A DNA stretch of 64,000 nucleotides from Rubrimonas cliftonensis (GTDB lineage Bacteria > Pseudomonadota > Alphaproteobacteria > Rhodobacterales > Rhodobacteraceae). Of the stretch, positions 52,534 to 61,367 are shown piece after piece. The stretch spans positions 62,001 through 126,000 of the forward strand of contig NZ_FNQM01000005.1 in the NCBI RefSeq assembly GCF_900107585.1, read 5' to 3'. The notes beneath the pieces are model-generated. The model searched no databases. It saw only the letters and a list, made by a program, of their open reading frames with translations, and was not told the origin of the DNA. Made by a program: the position numbers and the translations under genes. The first letter of the stretch is position 1; each line of letters begins with the position of its first letter.

Positions 52534-53391
52534 ATGGCCCTGCTCAGTTTTGAGAGAAAATATCGCGTCCGTGGCGGGACGCTGGTCGGCGGCGACCTGT
52601 TCGACTTCTGGATCGGCCCGCTCTACGTCGGCTTCTTCGGCGTGGTGACGGTGTTCTTCAGCGTCATCGGCACCGCGCTGATCTTCTACGCCGCAGCCCT
52701 CGGCCATGACGGCATCCAGACCTGGAACCCGTGGCTCATCAACATCGCGCCGCCCGACCTCAGCTACGGGCTCGCCTTCGCGCCGCTGAAGGAAGGCGGC
52801 TTCTGGCAGCTGATCACCTTCTGCGCGGTCATGGCCTTCAGCTCATGGGCGCTGCGTCAGGTCGAGATCAGCCGCAAGCTCGGCATGGGGCTGCACGTTC
52901 CGGCAGCGTTCTCGATCGCGATCCTGGCCTATGTCACGCTCGTCGTGATCCGGCCGCTGCTGCTCGGCGCGTGGGGGCACGGCTTCCCCTACGGCATCTT
53001 CAGCCATCTCGACTGGGTGTCGAACGTCGGTTACCAGTATCTGCACTTCCACTACAATCCGGCGCACATGATCGCCGTAAGCTTCTTCTTCGTGAACGCG
53101 ATCTTCCTCGCGTTCCACGGCGCGCTCGTCCTTTCCTCGGTCAACCCGCAGGAAGGCGAGGAGGTCAGGCAGCCGGAGCATGAGGACAGCTTCTTCCGCG
53201 ACTTCATCGGCTACTCGGTCGGCACGCTCGGCATCCATCGCGTCGGCACCCTGCTGGCGGTGAATGCGGCCTTCTGGAGCGCGGTCTGCATCGTCATCTC
53301 CGGCCCGATCTGGACCGAGAGCTGGCCCGAGTGGTGGAACTGGTGGCTCGATCTGCCCGTGTGGCCGGTCAACTGGGCCGTGAACCAGTAA
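52534..53391 (+). CDS. pufL: Photosynthetic reaction centre L subunit
   Basis: The 285-residue L chain of the type-2 reaction centre, with five membrane helices. The characteristic start [22 protein letters not shown] (split), [11 protein letters not shown], the special-pair/accessory region [14 protein letters not shown] and the iron/quinone histidines in [10 protein letters not shown] and [16 protein letters not shown] are present. GGAGG precedes the ATG. pufM follows 13 bases later. Confidence 0.98.
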   Translation: MALLSFERKYRVRGGTLVGGDLFDFWIGPLYVGFFGVVTVFFSVIGTALIFYAAALGHDGIQTWNPWLINIAPPDLSYGLAFAPLKEGGFWQLITFCAVMAFSSWALRQVEISRKLGMGLHVPAAFSIAILAYVTLVVIRPLLLGAWGHGFPYGIFSHLDWVSNVGYQYLHFHYNPAHMIAVSFFFVNAIFLAFHGALVLSSVNPQEGEEVRQPEHEDSFFRDFIGYSVGTLGIHRVGTLLAVNAAFWSAVCIVISGPIWTESWPEWWNWWLDLPVWPVNWAVNQ

Positions 53392-53404
53392 GGGGGGATG
53401 GGAA

Positions 53405-54412
53405 ATGGCTGACTATCAGAACATCTTCACCGCCGTTCAGGTCCGCGGTCCGCTCGAGATGGGGGCCCCGGCCACCGACGACAGCCGGGTTGGAACGCCC
53501 TTCTTCAACTACTGGGTCGGCAAGATCGGCAACGCCCAGTTTGGGCCGCTGAACCTTGCCCCGGCCGGCGCCGTCGCGCTCGTGTCGTTCACGCTCTGGG
53601 CGAACATCATCGGCTTCAACATGCTCGCCTCGGTGGGCTGGAACCCGGTCGAGATGCTGCGCCAGCTGTTCTGGCTGGCGCTGGAGCCGCCGGGGCCGGA
53701 ATACGGGCTCAGCCTGCTCGTGCCGCTCAACCAGGGCGGCTGGTACCTGATCGCCTCGGCGTTCTTCCTGCTGGGCCTCGTCAGCTTCGCCGTGCACGCC
53801 TTCCAGCGCGCCAAGGCGATGGGCATGGGCTACCACATCGGCTATGCGGTGTGCGCGGGCTTCTGGCTGATCCTTGTGCTCGGCCTGTTCCGCCCGATCG
53901 CCATGGGCACCTGGAGCGAGAACGTGCCCTACGGCATCTTCCCGCACCTCGATTGGACGACGGCCTTCTCGCTCAAGTACGGCAACCTGTTCTACAACCC
54001 GTTCCACGCGCTCTCGATCGCCTTCCTCTACGGCTCGGCCGTGCTGTTCGCGATGCACGGGGCGACCATCCTCGCCTGCTCCCGCCTCGGGGCCGAGCGT
54101 GAGATCGACCAGATCACCGACCGCGGCACCGCCTCCGAGCGCGCGGCGCTGTTCTGGCGCTGGACCATGGGCTTCAACGCCTCGATGGAGTCGATCCATC
54201 GCTGGGCGTGGTGGTTCGCGGTGCTGACGCCGATCACCGGGGGCATCGGCATCCTGCTCACCGGGACCGTGGTGGATAACTGGTACCTCTGGGCCGTGGA
54301 GCACGGGTTCGCCGCGGACTACCCCCAGGTCTATGATCCCGTGGCGCTGAGCCCGGCCGACCCGTCCTACGGCGCCGGCGTCCGCGTCATGACCAATCCG
54401 GGAGACATGTGA
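53405..54412 (+). CDS. pufM: Photosynthetic reaction centre M subunit
   Basis: The 335-residue M chain. Conserved parts include [63 protein letters not shown] (special-pair side) and [20 protein letters not shown] with the iron-ligand histidines. The C-terminus ([19 protein letters not shown]) is longer than in Rhodobacter and is usual where a PufC cytochrome docks on the complex. The stop overlaps pufC by one base. Confidence 0.98.
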   Translation: MADYQNIFTAVQVRGPLEMGAPATDDSRVGTPFFNYWVGKIGNAQFGPLNLAPAGAVALVSFTLWANIIGFNMLASVGWNPVEMLRQLFWLALEPPGPEYGLSLLVPLNQGGWYLIASAFFLLGLVSFAVHAFQRAKAMGMGYHIGYAVCAGFWLILVLGLFRPIAMGTWSENVPYGIFPHLDWTTAFSLKYGNLFYNPFHALSIAFLYGSAVLFAMHGATILACSRLGAEREIDQITDRGTASERAALFWRWTMGFNASMESIHRWAWWFAVLTPITGGIGILLTGTVVDNWYLWAVEHGFAADYPQVYDPVALSPADPSYGAGVRVMTNPGDM

Positions 54413-55527
54413 TGGCCGACGAGAAGCCTGAAGGCTACTGGGAGCGCGCCTCCCGCGAGCCGTGGAACGAGTGGTTCCCCACCAAGGCGGTGGTCATCCT
54501 TGGCGTCATCTTCGCCCTCATCTTCGTCTATGGCCCCCTCGGGGGGGCCACGGACACCGAGACCGCCCAGGCGGGCTATCGCGGCACGGGCATGGCGACG
54601 ATTCAGAACGCCGAGGTCTATGCCGCCGCGCTCGCCACGGTAGATCTCTACCCTGAAGACGAAGCGCCCTACGAAGTCGAGGAAGGCGCCGACATCGCCG
54701 GCGAATACTATGAGAACGTGCAGGTTCTCGGCCATGTCTCGGTCGACAACTTCAACCGCCTGATGAACGCGATCACCCAGTGGGTCAGTCCCGAGCAGGG
54801 CTGCGCCTATTGCCACGGCGAGGACGGCAACTTCGCCTCCGACGACTACTACCCCAAGGTCGTCGCGCGCCGGATGATCCAGATGACGCAGAACGTCAAC
54901 GCCAACTGGGGCGATCATGTCGCGCCCGCGGGCGTCAACTGCTACACCTGTCACCGCGGCCTGAACGTGCCCGAGTACATCTGGTTCAACGAGCCCGCCG
55001 ACGAGGGCCGGGAGCTTCTCGGATGGGACAACAACCAGAACCATCCCAACAGCCGCGTGCAGTCCGCCTCGCTGCCCTCGAACGTCTTCGAGAAGTTCCT
55101 GCTCGAGGACAACGCGATCACGGTCATCTCGCAGAACGTGCGGGAGCAGATGTATCCCGAGCGCGGGATCAAGTCGACGGAGTGGACGTTCGGCCTCATG
55201 GTGCACATGTCCGCCTCGCTCGGCGTGAACTGCGCCTACTGCCACAACACCCGCTCGATGGGGCAGTGGGACCAGGGGCCGCCCGCCCGCACCACGGCGT
55301 GGTACGGCATCCGGATGGCGCGCGAACTGAACAACGAGTACCTCGCGCCGCTCCAGCCGGTCTATCCCGAGCACCGTCTCGGCGTGACGGGCGACGCGCC
55401 GAAGGCGAACTGCTCCACCTGCCACCAGGGCCTTTACAAGCCGCTTGCCGGCAAGGACATGATCAGCAACTGGCCCGAACTGGCCGCGCCGGCCCCGGCC
55501 GCGCAGCAGCAGGCCATGGCGAACTGA
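54412..55527 (+). CDS. pufC: Tetraheme reaction-centre cytochrome PufC
   Basis: PufC donates electrons to the oxidised special pair from the periplasm. The 371-residue protein has four haem motifs: CAYCH (131-135), CYTCH (177-181), CAYCH (274-278) and CSTCH (334-338). The membrane anchor is one N-terminal helix (about 25-41), and there is no lipobox cysteine after it, so it is held by an uncleaved helix rather than by lipid. The presence of pufC and absence of pufX separate this organism from Rhodobacter proper. Confidence 0.97.
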   Translation: MADEKPEGYWERASREPWNEWFPTKAVVILGVIFALIFVYGPLGGATDTETAQAGYRGTGMATIQNAEVYAAALATVDLYPEDEAPYEVEEGADIAGEYYENVQVLGHVSVDNFNRLMNAITQWVSPEQGCAYCHGEDGNFASDDYYPKVVARRMIQMTQNVNANWGDHVAPAGVNCYTCHRGLNVPEYIWFNEPADEGRELLGWDNNQNHPNSRVQSASLPSNVFEKFLLEDNAITVISQNVREQMYPERGIKSTEWTFGLMVHMSASLGVNCAYCHNTRSMGQWDQGPPARTTAWYGIRMARELNNEYLAPLQPVYPEHRLGVTGDAPKANCSTCHQGLYKPLAGKDMISNWPELAAPAPAAQQQAMAN

Positions 55528-55606
55528 TCCCGCGCCGTCGCACGGGACTGGCGGGGCCCGGCGGAGACGCCGGGCCCTTCCGCTTTCGACAGGGGAGGGC
55601 CGCGCC

Positions 55607-56551
55607 ATGAAGATCGCCGTCGTCGGCGCCGGACAGGTGGGCGCCGCCTGCGCCTACGCCTGCGTCATGCGCGGCGTGGGGGTGGAGATCACGCTCGTCG
55701 ACCGCAGCGCCGACCTCGCGGTGGGGCAGGCGGAGGACATCCAGCACGCCGCGCCCTTCGCCCGCGGGACCATTGTGCGCGCCGGGCCGGTCGAGGCGAT
55801 CGCCGGCGCCGGCGTCGTCATGATCGCGGCGGGCGTGCCCCAGCGCGACCCGGGCGAAAGCCGGCTGGACCTGCTGAAGCGCAACGCCGAGGTGTTCGCG
55901 GCGCTCGTGCCGCAGATCGTCGCCGCGGCGCCCGGCGCGGTGCTTCTCGTCGCCTCCAATCCCGTGGACGTGATGACCGACCTCGCCGCGCGCATCGCCG
56001 CGCGGGAAGGCGTCGGCCCGGAGCGGGTGATCGGCTCCGGCACCATCCTCGACACCGCGCGGTTCCGAACCCTGCTCGCGGCGCATCTGGGGGTGTCGAG
56101 CCGCTCGGTGCACGCCAACGTGCTGGGCGAGCATGGCGACAGCGAGGTGCTGGCCTGGTCGGGCGCCGCGGTCGGCGGGCTGCCGCTGGCGGACGCGGCG
56201 GCGCAACTCGGCCGCCCGATCGGCCCGGAGGAGCGTTCGGCGATCGACGCCGGCGTGCGCCGCGCCGCCCATCGCATCATCGCGCGCAAGGGCGCGACAT
56301 GGTTCGGCATCGGCGCCGGCATGGCGCGGCTCGCGGAGGCCGTGATCCATGACGAGGGGGCGGCGCTCACCTGCTGCATCCGCGGCGGGCCGGTGGCTGG
56401 AGCAGCGGGCGCAGCCTGCTCGCTGCCGCGCATCGTCGGCGCGGGGGGCGTCCGGGCGACGCTCACGCCTGCGCTCGACGCGGCCGAGACCGCCGCGCTG
56501 CGGCTGAGCGCGGAGATCGTGGCGGCGGCGGCGGCGGAAATCGCGGTCTGA
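55607..56551 (+). CDS. L-lactate/malate dehydrogenase family protein, L-LDH-like
   Basis: A 314-residue NAD-dependent dehydrogenase: VVGAGQVGAACAYACV (NAD site), AAGVPQRDPGESRLDLL (active-site loop), LLVASNPVDVMT, GSGTILDTARFR and the catalytic histidine in NVLGEHGDSEV. Glutamine in the loop where malate dehydrogenases carry arginine points to lactate as substrate. It follows pufC by 79 bases with a good GGGGAGGG site, so it may share the puf transcript. A photosynthesis-linked role is not known for this family. Confidence 0.85.
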   Translation: MKIAVVGAGQVGAACAYACVMRGVGVEITLVDRSADLAVGQAEDIQHAAPFARGTIVRAGPVEAIAGAGVVMIAAGVPQRDPGESRLDLLKRNAEVFAALVPQIVAAAPGAVLLVASNPVDVMTDLAARIAAREGVGPERVIGSGTILDTARFRTLLAAHLGVSSRSVHANVLGEHGDSEVLAWSGAAVGGLPLADAAAQLGRPIGPEERSAIDAGVRRAAHRIIARKGATWFGIGAGMARLAEAVIHDEGAALTCCIRGGPVAGAAGAACSLPRIVGAGGVRATLTPALDAAETAALRLSAEIVAAAAAEIAV

Positions 56552-56582
56552 CGGCAGGCCAGAGGCATTCGGCCGGAGGCGT

Positions 56583-56604
56583 CCGGCCAGACGCGTCTGG
56601 CCGG
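56583..56604. repeat. 22-bp perfect palindrome after the ldh-like gene
   Basis: CCGGCCAGACG is followed directly by its complement CGTCTGGCCGG. Related GGCC-rich pieces surround it. It may act as a transcript end for the puf-ldh run, but no T tract follows. Confidence 0.7.
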
Positions 56605-56750
56605 CGGCGTCTGGCGATTGGCGGCCGGCCGACTGCGCGCGGCGCCGACCATGCCGCGTGTGTGTGGCGCGCGCGCGCGCCCCGCGTGTTGCGCTTGGCC
56701 CGCCCCCGTGGCCCCATGTTCACGGGGTGAAGCGCTACGGGGGGAGCGGC

Positions 56751-57746
56751 ATGTATGGCAGCATCGCAGGCCTTGTGAAGGCGTCCGCGCAGGGCGACGC
56801 CGAAGCGAAGAAGCTGGCCGACAAGATCTTCAAGCACGACTTTCGCACGCCCCAGGGCTGGCGCACTTTCATGGCGAGCGCCGTTCCCGGCGGCGACTTC
56901 CCGGCGATGCTCGCGGACAATGTCGCGAACTGGACGCACCAGCGGTTCCATGCGCTGTTCATCGTCGCATGGGCGCTGCACCCCACCGAGAAGGGGGCCT
57001 ACATGCTGAAGCTGACGCCGCAGGAGGCCGTCGACGTGCAGGCGGCGCTCGCGTCGCTGGTCTTGCTGGGTCACGTCTCGGCCCGCGCCTCCTCGCACCT
57101 CTCGGGCGCGAACGCCTATTCGCTGTCTAAGGACTGGAAGTTCCTGAAGGGCTACAAGGAACTGCTGGTGCAGATCGAGCGACCGGCCGACCCCGACCCG
57201 TATCTGTTCCTGAAGGCCGAGGGGCATAGCCTGAACAACGTGCGGGAGGCCGCGCTGCACGCCATGAGCTACGCATCCAAGAGCTTGACCGGCAAGGGTT
57301 TGACCGCCTCGGAGGCGCTGCACCGCGTCGCGAAGGCGCGCGACAGCTGCCTCGAGGAGCGCGCCGCCGAGAACTACGCCAACGCCTACGAGAGGCTGCT
57401 CACCTCGCTCGGGCTGAGGGGCAGGATGGTGACGGTCCGGCAGATGTTCGCGGCGCTGCTCCAGGCGGCGGACCCGAACAATCCCCAGCAGGTCACCGCC
57501 GCAGCCAACACCGCGGCGCTGGGCCAGGAGATCAACAGTAAGCTGGGCTACCTGAAGGGCCGCAGGCGGCAGCTCGCGGCGTCGGAGATCGACTTCAGCG
57601 ACGACCTTGAGGGCGAGCTGCGATCGCTCGCCAACCGCATGGTGGAGACGACCGCCGTGCACTCGCGGCAGTATTTCCACGAACGGCGGCTCACGCCGGC
57701 GGAGCTGACCCAGGGCTGGCGCGCCATCGACGCAAGACTCGGTTAG
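56751..57746 (+). CDS. Protein of unknown function
   Basis: A 331-residue soluble protein that I do not recognise. It is mostly helical, richer in Lys, Asn, Gln and Tyr than its neighbours (for example AKKLADKIFKHDF, GYLKGRRRQLAASEIDFSDD), and has no membrane segment, signal peptide or metal motif that stands out. The ATG has GGGGGGAG upstream, and a terminator follows the stop, so it is a single-gene unit. It might belong to a mobile or accessory set together with the ParB-like gene further on, but nothing proves it. Confidence 0.7.
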   Translation: MYGSIAGLVKASAQGDAEAKKLADKIFKHDFRTPQGWRTFMASAVPGGDFPAMLADNVANWTHQRFHALFIVAWALHPTEKGAYMLKLTPQEAVDVQAALASLVLLGHVSARASSHLSGANAYSLSKDWKFLKGYKELLVQIERPADPDPYLFLKAEGHSLNNVREAALHAMSYASKSLTGKGLTASEALHRVAKARDSCLEERAAENYANAYERLLTSLGLRGRMVTVRQMFAALLQAADPNNPQQVTAAANTAALGQEINSKLGYLKGRRRQLAASEIDFSDDLEGELRSLANRMVETTAVHSRQYFHERRLTPAELTQGWRAIDARLG

Positions 57747-57748
57747 AC

Positions 57749-57780
57749 CCGTCGCGCCACTGGCGAAGCGCGGCGGTTTT
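57749..57780 (+). terminator. Rho-independent terminator after the orphan gene
   Basis: A 9-bp stem with one G-T pair (57749-57757 with 57768-57776) and a 10-base loop is followed by TTTT. It begins two bases after the stop codon of the orphan gene. Confidence 0.7.
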
Positions 57781-57844
57781 CGGCATCACTGCGTGCAGCG
57801 GGCGCGCCGCGCAGACGGTTCGCCGGAACCAAGGGGAGAGAGCG

Positions 57845-59041
57845 ATGAAACGGCATCTTGCAGGGGCCCTGGGGGCTCTCGTCGCGCTGGGCGCCGGCGG
57901 CGCCGACGCGCAGGCGGTGAAGTTCGGGCTGCTCGGCGGCGTCTCGGGCCCGATCGCCGCGCTGGCGCCCGCCATCATCGACGCGTCGCGGCTGGCCTTC
58001 GACGAGGTGAACGCGCAGGGCGGGCTGCTGGACGGCCGCCAGATCGAGGCGGTCGTCGGCGATGCGGGCTGCAACCCGCAGTCCGGCGGCGATGCGGCCT
58101 CCAAGCTCGTGAACGTCGAGGGCGCGGCGGCCATCGTCGGCGCGCACTGCTCGGGCGCGACGCTGGCGGCGGCCAACACCGCAACCATTCCCGCCGGGCG
58201 CATCCTGATCTCGCCTGCCTCCACCTCGCCGGCGGTGACGGCGCTGGAGGACGGCGACACCGTGTTCCGCACCGTCCCATCCGACGACTACCAGGGCGCC
58301 GCGCTCGCCCGCGCGCTGAAGGCGCAGGGCTACGGGCCGGTCGCCGTCACCTATCTCAACAACGACTACGGCAAGGGCCTCGCCGAGGCCTTCCGCGCCG
58401 AATACGCCGCGCAGGGCGGCGAGGTGGCGGTCTTCGCCGCGCATGAGGAGGGCAAGGCCTCCTACCGCGCCGAGCTTGCGGAGCTGTCGCGCAGCGGCGC
58501 CGACACGCTGGCGATCTTCGACTACGGCGACGGCTCGGGCCTCACCATCCTGCGGCAGGCGCTGGAGAACGGCTTCTTCGAGCGTTTCGTCGGCGGCGAC
58601 GGCATGAAGGCCGAGAACATCATCGGCGAGCTTGGCGCGGAGAACCTGACGAGCTTCGTCGCGTCGTCGCCCACCGGCGAGGGCGGCGAGGCGCTGGAGC
58701 GCTTCAACGCGGCGACCGTCGCCGCAGGGGGCGACCCGAACGCCATCTTCGCGACCTCCGGCTATGACGCCGGGATGCTGGTCGCGCTCGCCTTCGAGCA
58801 CGCCGGCGGCGACCTCGCGAAGATGGGCGCGTCGCTGCGCGCGGTCGCCGGCGCGCCGGGCGAGCCGATCCTGCCCGGCGAATGGGCGAAGGCGAAGGGC
58901 CTGATCGCGGCCGGAACCGACATCGACTACAAGGGCGCCGCCGGAGACATGGAGTTCGACGCGAACGGCGACGTGCCGGGCGCCTACGCGCTCTTCAAGG
59001 TCGAGGGCGACGGCTTCGCGGTGATCTCGGCCATCGAATGA
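57845..59041 (+). CDS. Branched-chain amino-acid-type ABC transporter substrate-binding protein
   Basis: A 398-residue periplasmic binding protein of the LivJ/receptor type. It has a signal peptide (about 1-22), KFGLLGGVSGPIAALAPA, AFDEVNAQGGLLDGRQIE, VGAHCSGATLAA, ISPASTSPAVT, VTYLNNDYGKGLAEAF and a closing region with ATSGYDAGMLVALA. No permease or ATPase gene is adjacent, so the rest of the transporter is elsewhere or it serves another sensor. The true ligand is unknown. Confidence 0.87.
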   Translation: MKRHLAGALGALVALGAGGADAQAVKFGLLGGVSGPIAALAPAIIDASRLAFDEVNAQGGLLDGRQIEAVVGDAGCNPQSGGDAASKLVNVEGAAAIVGAHCSGATLAAANTATIPAGRILISPASTSPAVTALEDGDTVFRTVPSDDYQGAALARALKAQGYGPVAVTYLNNDYGKGLAEAFRAEYAAQGGEVAVFAAHEEGKASYRAELAELSRSGADTLAIFDYGDGSGLTILRQALENGFFERFVGGDGMKAENIIGELGAENLTSFVASSPTGEGGEALERFNAATVAAGGDPNAIFATSGYDAGMLVALAFEHAGGDLAKMGASLRAVAGAPGEPILPGEWAKAKGLIAAGTDIDYKGAAGDMEFDANGDVPGAYALFKVEGDGFAVISAIE

Positions 59042-59120
59042 CCGCGGGTCGGGGCGCGACGGGCGCGGGCGTCTCGGCAGACCCCGCGCCGAAGGGATCG
59101 CCCCGCTGGGCCTGCGCACG

Positions 59121-59969
59121 GTGAGCGCCGGCCTCGCCATCGGCCCCATGGATCGCGACGCGCTTGAGGGCGTGCTGGGCTGGGCGCGCGACGAGGGCTG
59201 GAACCCCGGCCTCGACGACGCCGCGGCCTTCCACGCGGCGGATCCGGAGGGCTTTATGCTCGGCGCGCTGGGCGGGGAGCCCGTCGCCGCCGTCTCAGTC
59301 GTGCGCCATGCGCCCGGGGTGGGCTTTCTCGGCCTCTACCTCTGCCGGCCGACCTGCCGCGGCCGTGGCTTCGGCCTTGCGCTGTGGCGGGCCGGTCTCG
59401 CCCGCATGGGCGGCGCCTCCGTCGGGCTCGACGGCGTCCCGGCGCAGCAGGCGAACTATGCGCGCGAGGGTTTCGCGACGGCGCGGCGCGCGGCGCGCTG
59501 GACAGGCTCGCCGCCGGCGGTCTCCTGCGCCGCGGCGTCGCCGCCGCTCCCGGCCATGTGGGGGGCGGCCCTGCGCCTCGACGCGCGGGTGAACGGCTAC
59601 GCCCGCCCCGCCTTCCTGCGCGCGTGGCTGACGGAGACGGCGACGCGCAAATCCCTCGCGCTTCCGGGCGACGGCGTGCTGCGCGGTCTCGGCGCCATCA
59701 GGGCCTGCGCCAAGGGCTTCAAGATCGGTCCCCTGATCGCCGAGACGCCCGCCGAAGCCGCCGCGCTGGCCTGCGCCCTTGTCGACCGCGCAGGGGCGGC
59801 CGGGGCGCCCGTCTCCATCGATGCGCCGTCCGCCAATCCCGCGGCGGAGCGGCTGATGCTGGAACTCGGCTTCAATCCCGCCTTCGAGACGGCGCGCATG
59901 TGGCGTGGGCCCGCGCCGGCGGAGGACGCCGCCCGGCTCTTCGGCGTGGGTACGCTCGAACTCGGATGA
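59121..59969 (+). CDS. GNAT-family N-acetyltransferase
   Basis: A 282-residue acetyltransferase. The N-terminal half is a GNAT domain with the acetyl-CoA loop region LGLYLCRPTCRGRGFGLALW. The C-terminal half (about 150-275) is a second, degenerate GNAT-like domain that ends FNPAFETARMWRG, as in a family of two-domain acetyltransferases. Substrate unknown. The GTG at 59121 is the first start; an ATG at 59151 would remove ten residues. Confidence 0.83.
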   Translation: MSAGLAIGPMDRDALEGVLGWARDEGWNPGLDDAAAFHAADPEGFMLGALGGEPVAAVSVVRHAPGVGFLGLYLCRPTCRGRGFGLALWRAGLARMGGASVGLDGVPAQQANYAREGFATARRAARWTGSPPAVSCAAASPPLPAMWGAALRLDARVNGYARPAFLRAWLTETATRKSLALPGDGVLRGLGAIRACAKGFKIGPLIAETPAEAAALACALVDRAGAAGAPVSIDAPSANPAAERLMLELGFNPAFETARMWRGPAPAEDAARLFGVGTLELG

Positions 59970-60113
59970 CCCCGCACGACGGGGCCCGGAGCATTCGTCA
60001 AGGTCGGCCCTGCATGTTAGGTGCAGGCGCGTTGGGGACGGTCGCCTGGAGAATCCGGGGCGGCGGACCGTTGGGCGGAGGCGGCGTCGGCCGCTGCGAC
60101 TGAGGTTCGGAAG

Positions 60114-60647
60114 ATGATCGATCCTGAGGTGGATGAGGGCGTCGGCGCCGTATCGCGCGACAGCAACATACCGCCCGAGCTTTATCCCGTGCTCGCCAAG
60201 CTGCCGATGCAGTACGTCATGCGGCGGCGAGACCTTGGGCGCATCAGGTTCAGCGCGGATCTCGCGATGGTGATGGTCCACGAGGCGGTGCTGCCGGCCA
60301 TCGTGTTCAAGAACGCCGAACGGGCGGACGGCGCCCGCCTGCGCCGACTGATGCGCCTGATCAGCGCGCGCGGCTATGTGCCGACGGCGCCGATCATCTG
60401 TCGCATCGGCCAGAAGGGAAAGTGGATCGTGGTCGACGGCGGCCACCGTCTGACCGCGCTCAGGCTTCTCCGCGAGGAGCGCTGGACGACGCGGCTGATC
60501 TGGTTCTTCGAGTTTCTGGGAACGCCGGCGGCTCTCGTCGACCGGCTGCGGCGTTGGACGACGAGCGCGCAGCCGATGGTCTATTTCCTGCTCTTCACCG
60601 GGCCGCGCAGCCTGTCCCGCGTCGCATCGACGCCCGCCGACGAATAG
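60114..60647 (+). CDS. ParB/sulfiredoxin-fold-like protein
   Basis: A 177-residue protein whose middle part resembles a ParB N-terminal nuclease-like domain: VPTAPIICRIGQKGKWIVVDGGHRLTALRLL-type sequence (split as PTAPIICRIG and KWIVVDGGHRLTALRLL), where the DGGHR block corresponds to the ParB DGERR/GNHR loop. There is no helix-turn-helix, so it is not a partition protein. The last third has hydrophobic aromatic residues. Function unknown; single gene. Confidence 0.6.
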   Translation: MIDPEVDEGVGAVSRDSNIPPELYPVLAKLPMQYVMRRRDLGRIRFSADLAMVMVHEAVLPAIVFKNAERADGARLRRLMRLISARGYVPTAPIICRIGQKGKWIVVDGGHRLTALRLLREERWTTRLIWFFEFLGTPAALVDRLRRWTTSAQPMVYFLLFTGPRSLSRVASTPADE

Positions 60648-60654
60648 GACCGCC

Positions 60655-60831
60655 TCAGAAGCAGCGCAGCAGGTCGCGCAGGGGGCAGCGCAGCTCCGGC
60701 TCGGCGCAGGCGCGGCGGCAGGGGCGCAGGGCCTGCGTCTCGGCGAGACCCTCTCCCGGCTCCCGGCAGGGAGGCGCAGCGACGGCGCCGGCGGGGCATG
60801 GCGTCCGCGCCGCCGCCAGTTCCTTGGTCAT
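60655..60831 (-). CDS. Cysteine-rich 58-residue protein downstream of hemP
   Basis: A short frame of 58 codons starting at ATG 60831, with GAGG six bases upstream, seven bases after the hemP stop. It contains six cysteines (including CRRACAEPELRC and a C-terminal RCF), an arrangement that could bind iron, zinc or an Fe-S cluster. I recognise no family. The strong ribosome binding site and operon position support it as a real gene; the GC-rich composition means chance cannot be excluded. Confidence 0.5.
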   Translation of the reverse strand: MTKELAAARTPCPAGAVAAPPCREPGEGLAETQALRPCRRACAEPELRCPLRDLLRCF

Positions 60832-60838
60832 CGATCCC

Positions 60839-61027
60839 TCACTTCGTCAGCAACAGCTTGTTCTGCCGGGTCAGGCGCAGCGTGTAGGTCTCGCCTGCGT
60901 GACGGATGAGCAGGATGCGGGAGCCGGCGAGCAACGTCGCGCTGTCGACCGAGGCCTCGGTCAGAGTCTGCGAGGGGGCTGGCCGCGCGGTTGCGGGGGC
61001 GCCGAGCGCGGGGTCGAAATAGCTCAT
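60839..61027 (-). CDS. hemP: Hemin uptake protein HemP
   Basis: A 62-residue protein with the HemP signature in its second half: SRILLIRHAGETYTLRLTRQNKLLLTK in pieces, ending LTRQNKLLLTK. HemP genes are iron-regulated and linked with haem uptake; HemP/HmuP-type proteins are reported to be needed for expression of the haem receptor. The ATG overlaps the stop of the upstream small gene (ATGA). Confidence 0.9.
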   Translation of the reverse strand: MSYFDPALGAPATARPAPSQTLTEASVDSATLLAGSRILLIRHAGETYTLRLTRQNKLLLTK

Positions 61028-61221
61028 GCCCACCCCCAGCGAACTGCCAGAGCCTCCCAGAGGGCGGCCGCGTCGTCGGCGCAGGTTTCGGCGAGCAGCC
61101 CGAATGCGGCGGGCGGGGCGGCCGCCCCTGGCGGCGCGGCGGCTGCGGCGGCTGCGGCGGGCGAAGGGCGGCATGGCGGCCCCGCATGGGGCGTCAATGG
61201 CGCGTGGCGCATGGGCGACAT
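61024..61221 (-). CDS. Small Ala/Pro-rich protein upstream of hemP
   Basis: A 65-residue frame beginning at ATG 61221 with CCGGAG seven bases upstream and ending in an ATGA overlap with hemP. The middle is Ala/Pro-rich; the C-terminus reads CADDAAALWEALAVRWGW, an amphipathic Trp-rich helix. I recognise no family. The good ribosome binding site and the overlap suggest that its translation is coupled to hemP. Confidence 0.5.
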   Translation of the reverse strand: MSPMRHAPLTPHAGPPCRPSPAAAAAAAAPPGAAAPPAAFGLLAETCADDAAALWEALAVRWGWA

Positions 61222-61260
61222 GGCGGATCTCCGGTTCGAGAGCACCGCCCTGGCTGCGAC

Positions 61261-61350
61261 CCGCCCTTCTCGGGCGGACGTCGCCGGCTTGGACGCGACG
61301 CCCTCCAAGGCGTCGCGGTAATACTGAGTGAATCTGTCGGGAATTGTCAA
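61261..61350 (-). promoter_or_regulatory. Promoter element and structured leader of the hemP operon
   Basis: On the minus strand an exact TTGACA (61350-61345) is followed by an about 120-base leader with two perfect hairpins: a 9-bp stem (61294-61302 with 61309-61317) and a 6-bp stem (61261-61266 with 61272-61277). The -10 box is not clear. A Fur, Irr or RirA site would be expected but no convincing match is visible. Confidence 0.45.
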
Positions 61351-61367
61351 GCGCGCCGGAGCGCGGC

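Noticed and set aside
54413-54500. pufX after pufM
   Set aside because: The gene after pufM is clearly pufC with four haem motifs; no small PufX-like frame is present.
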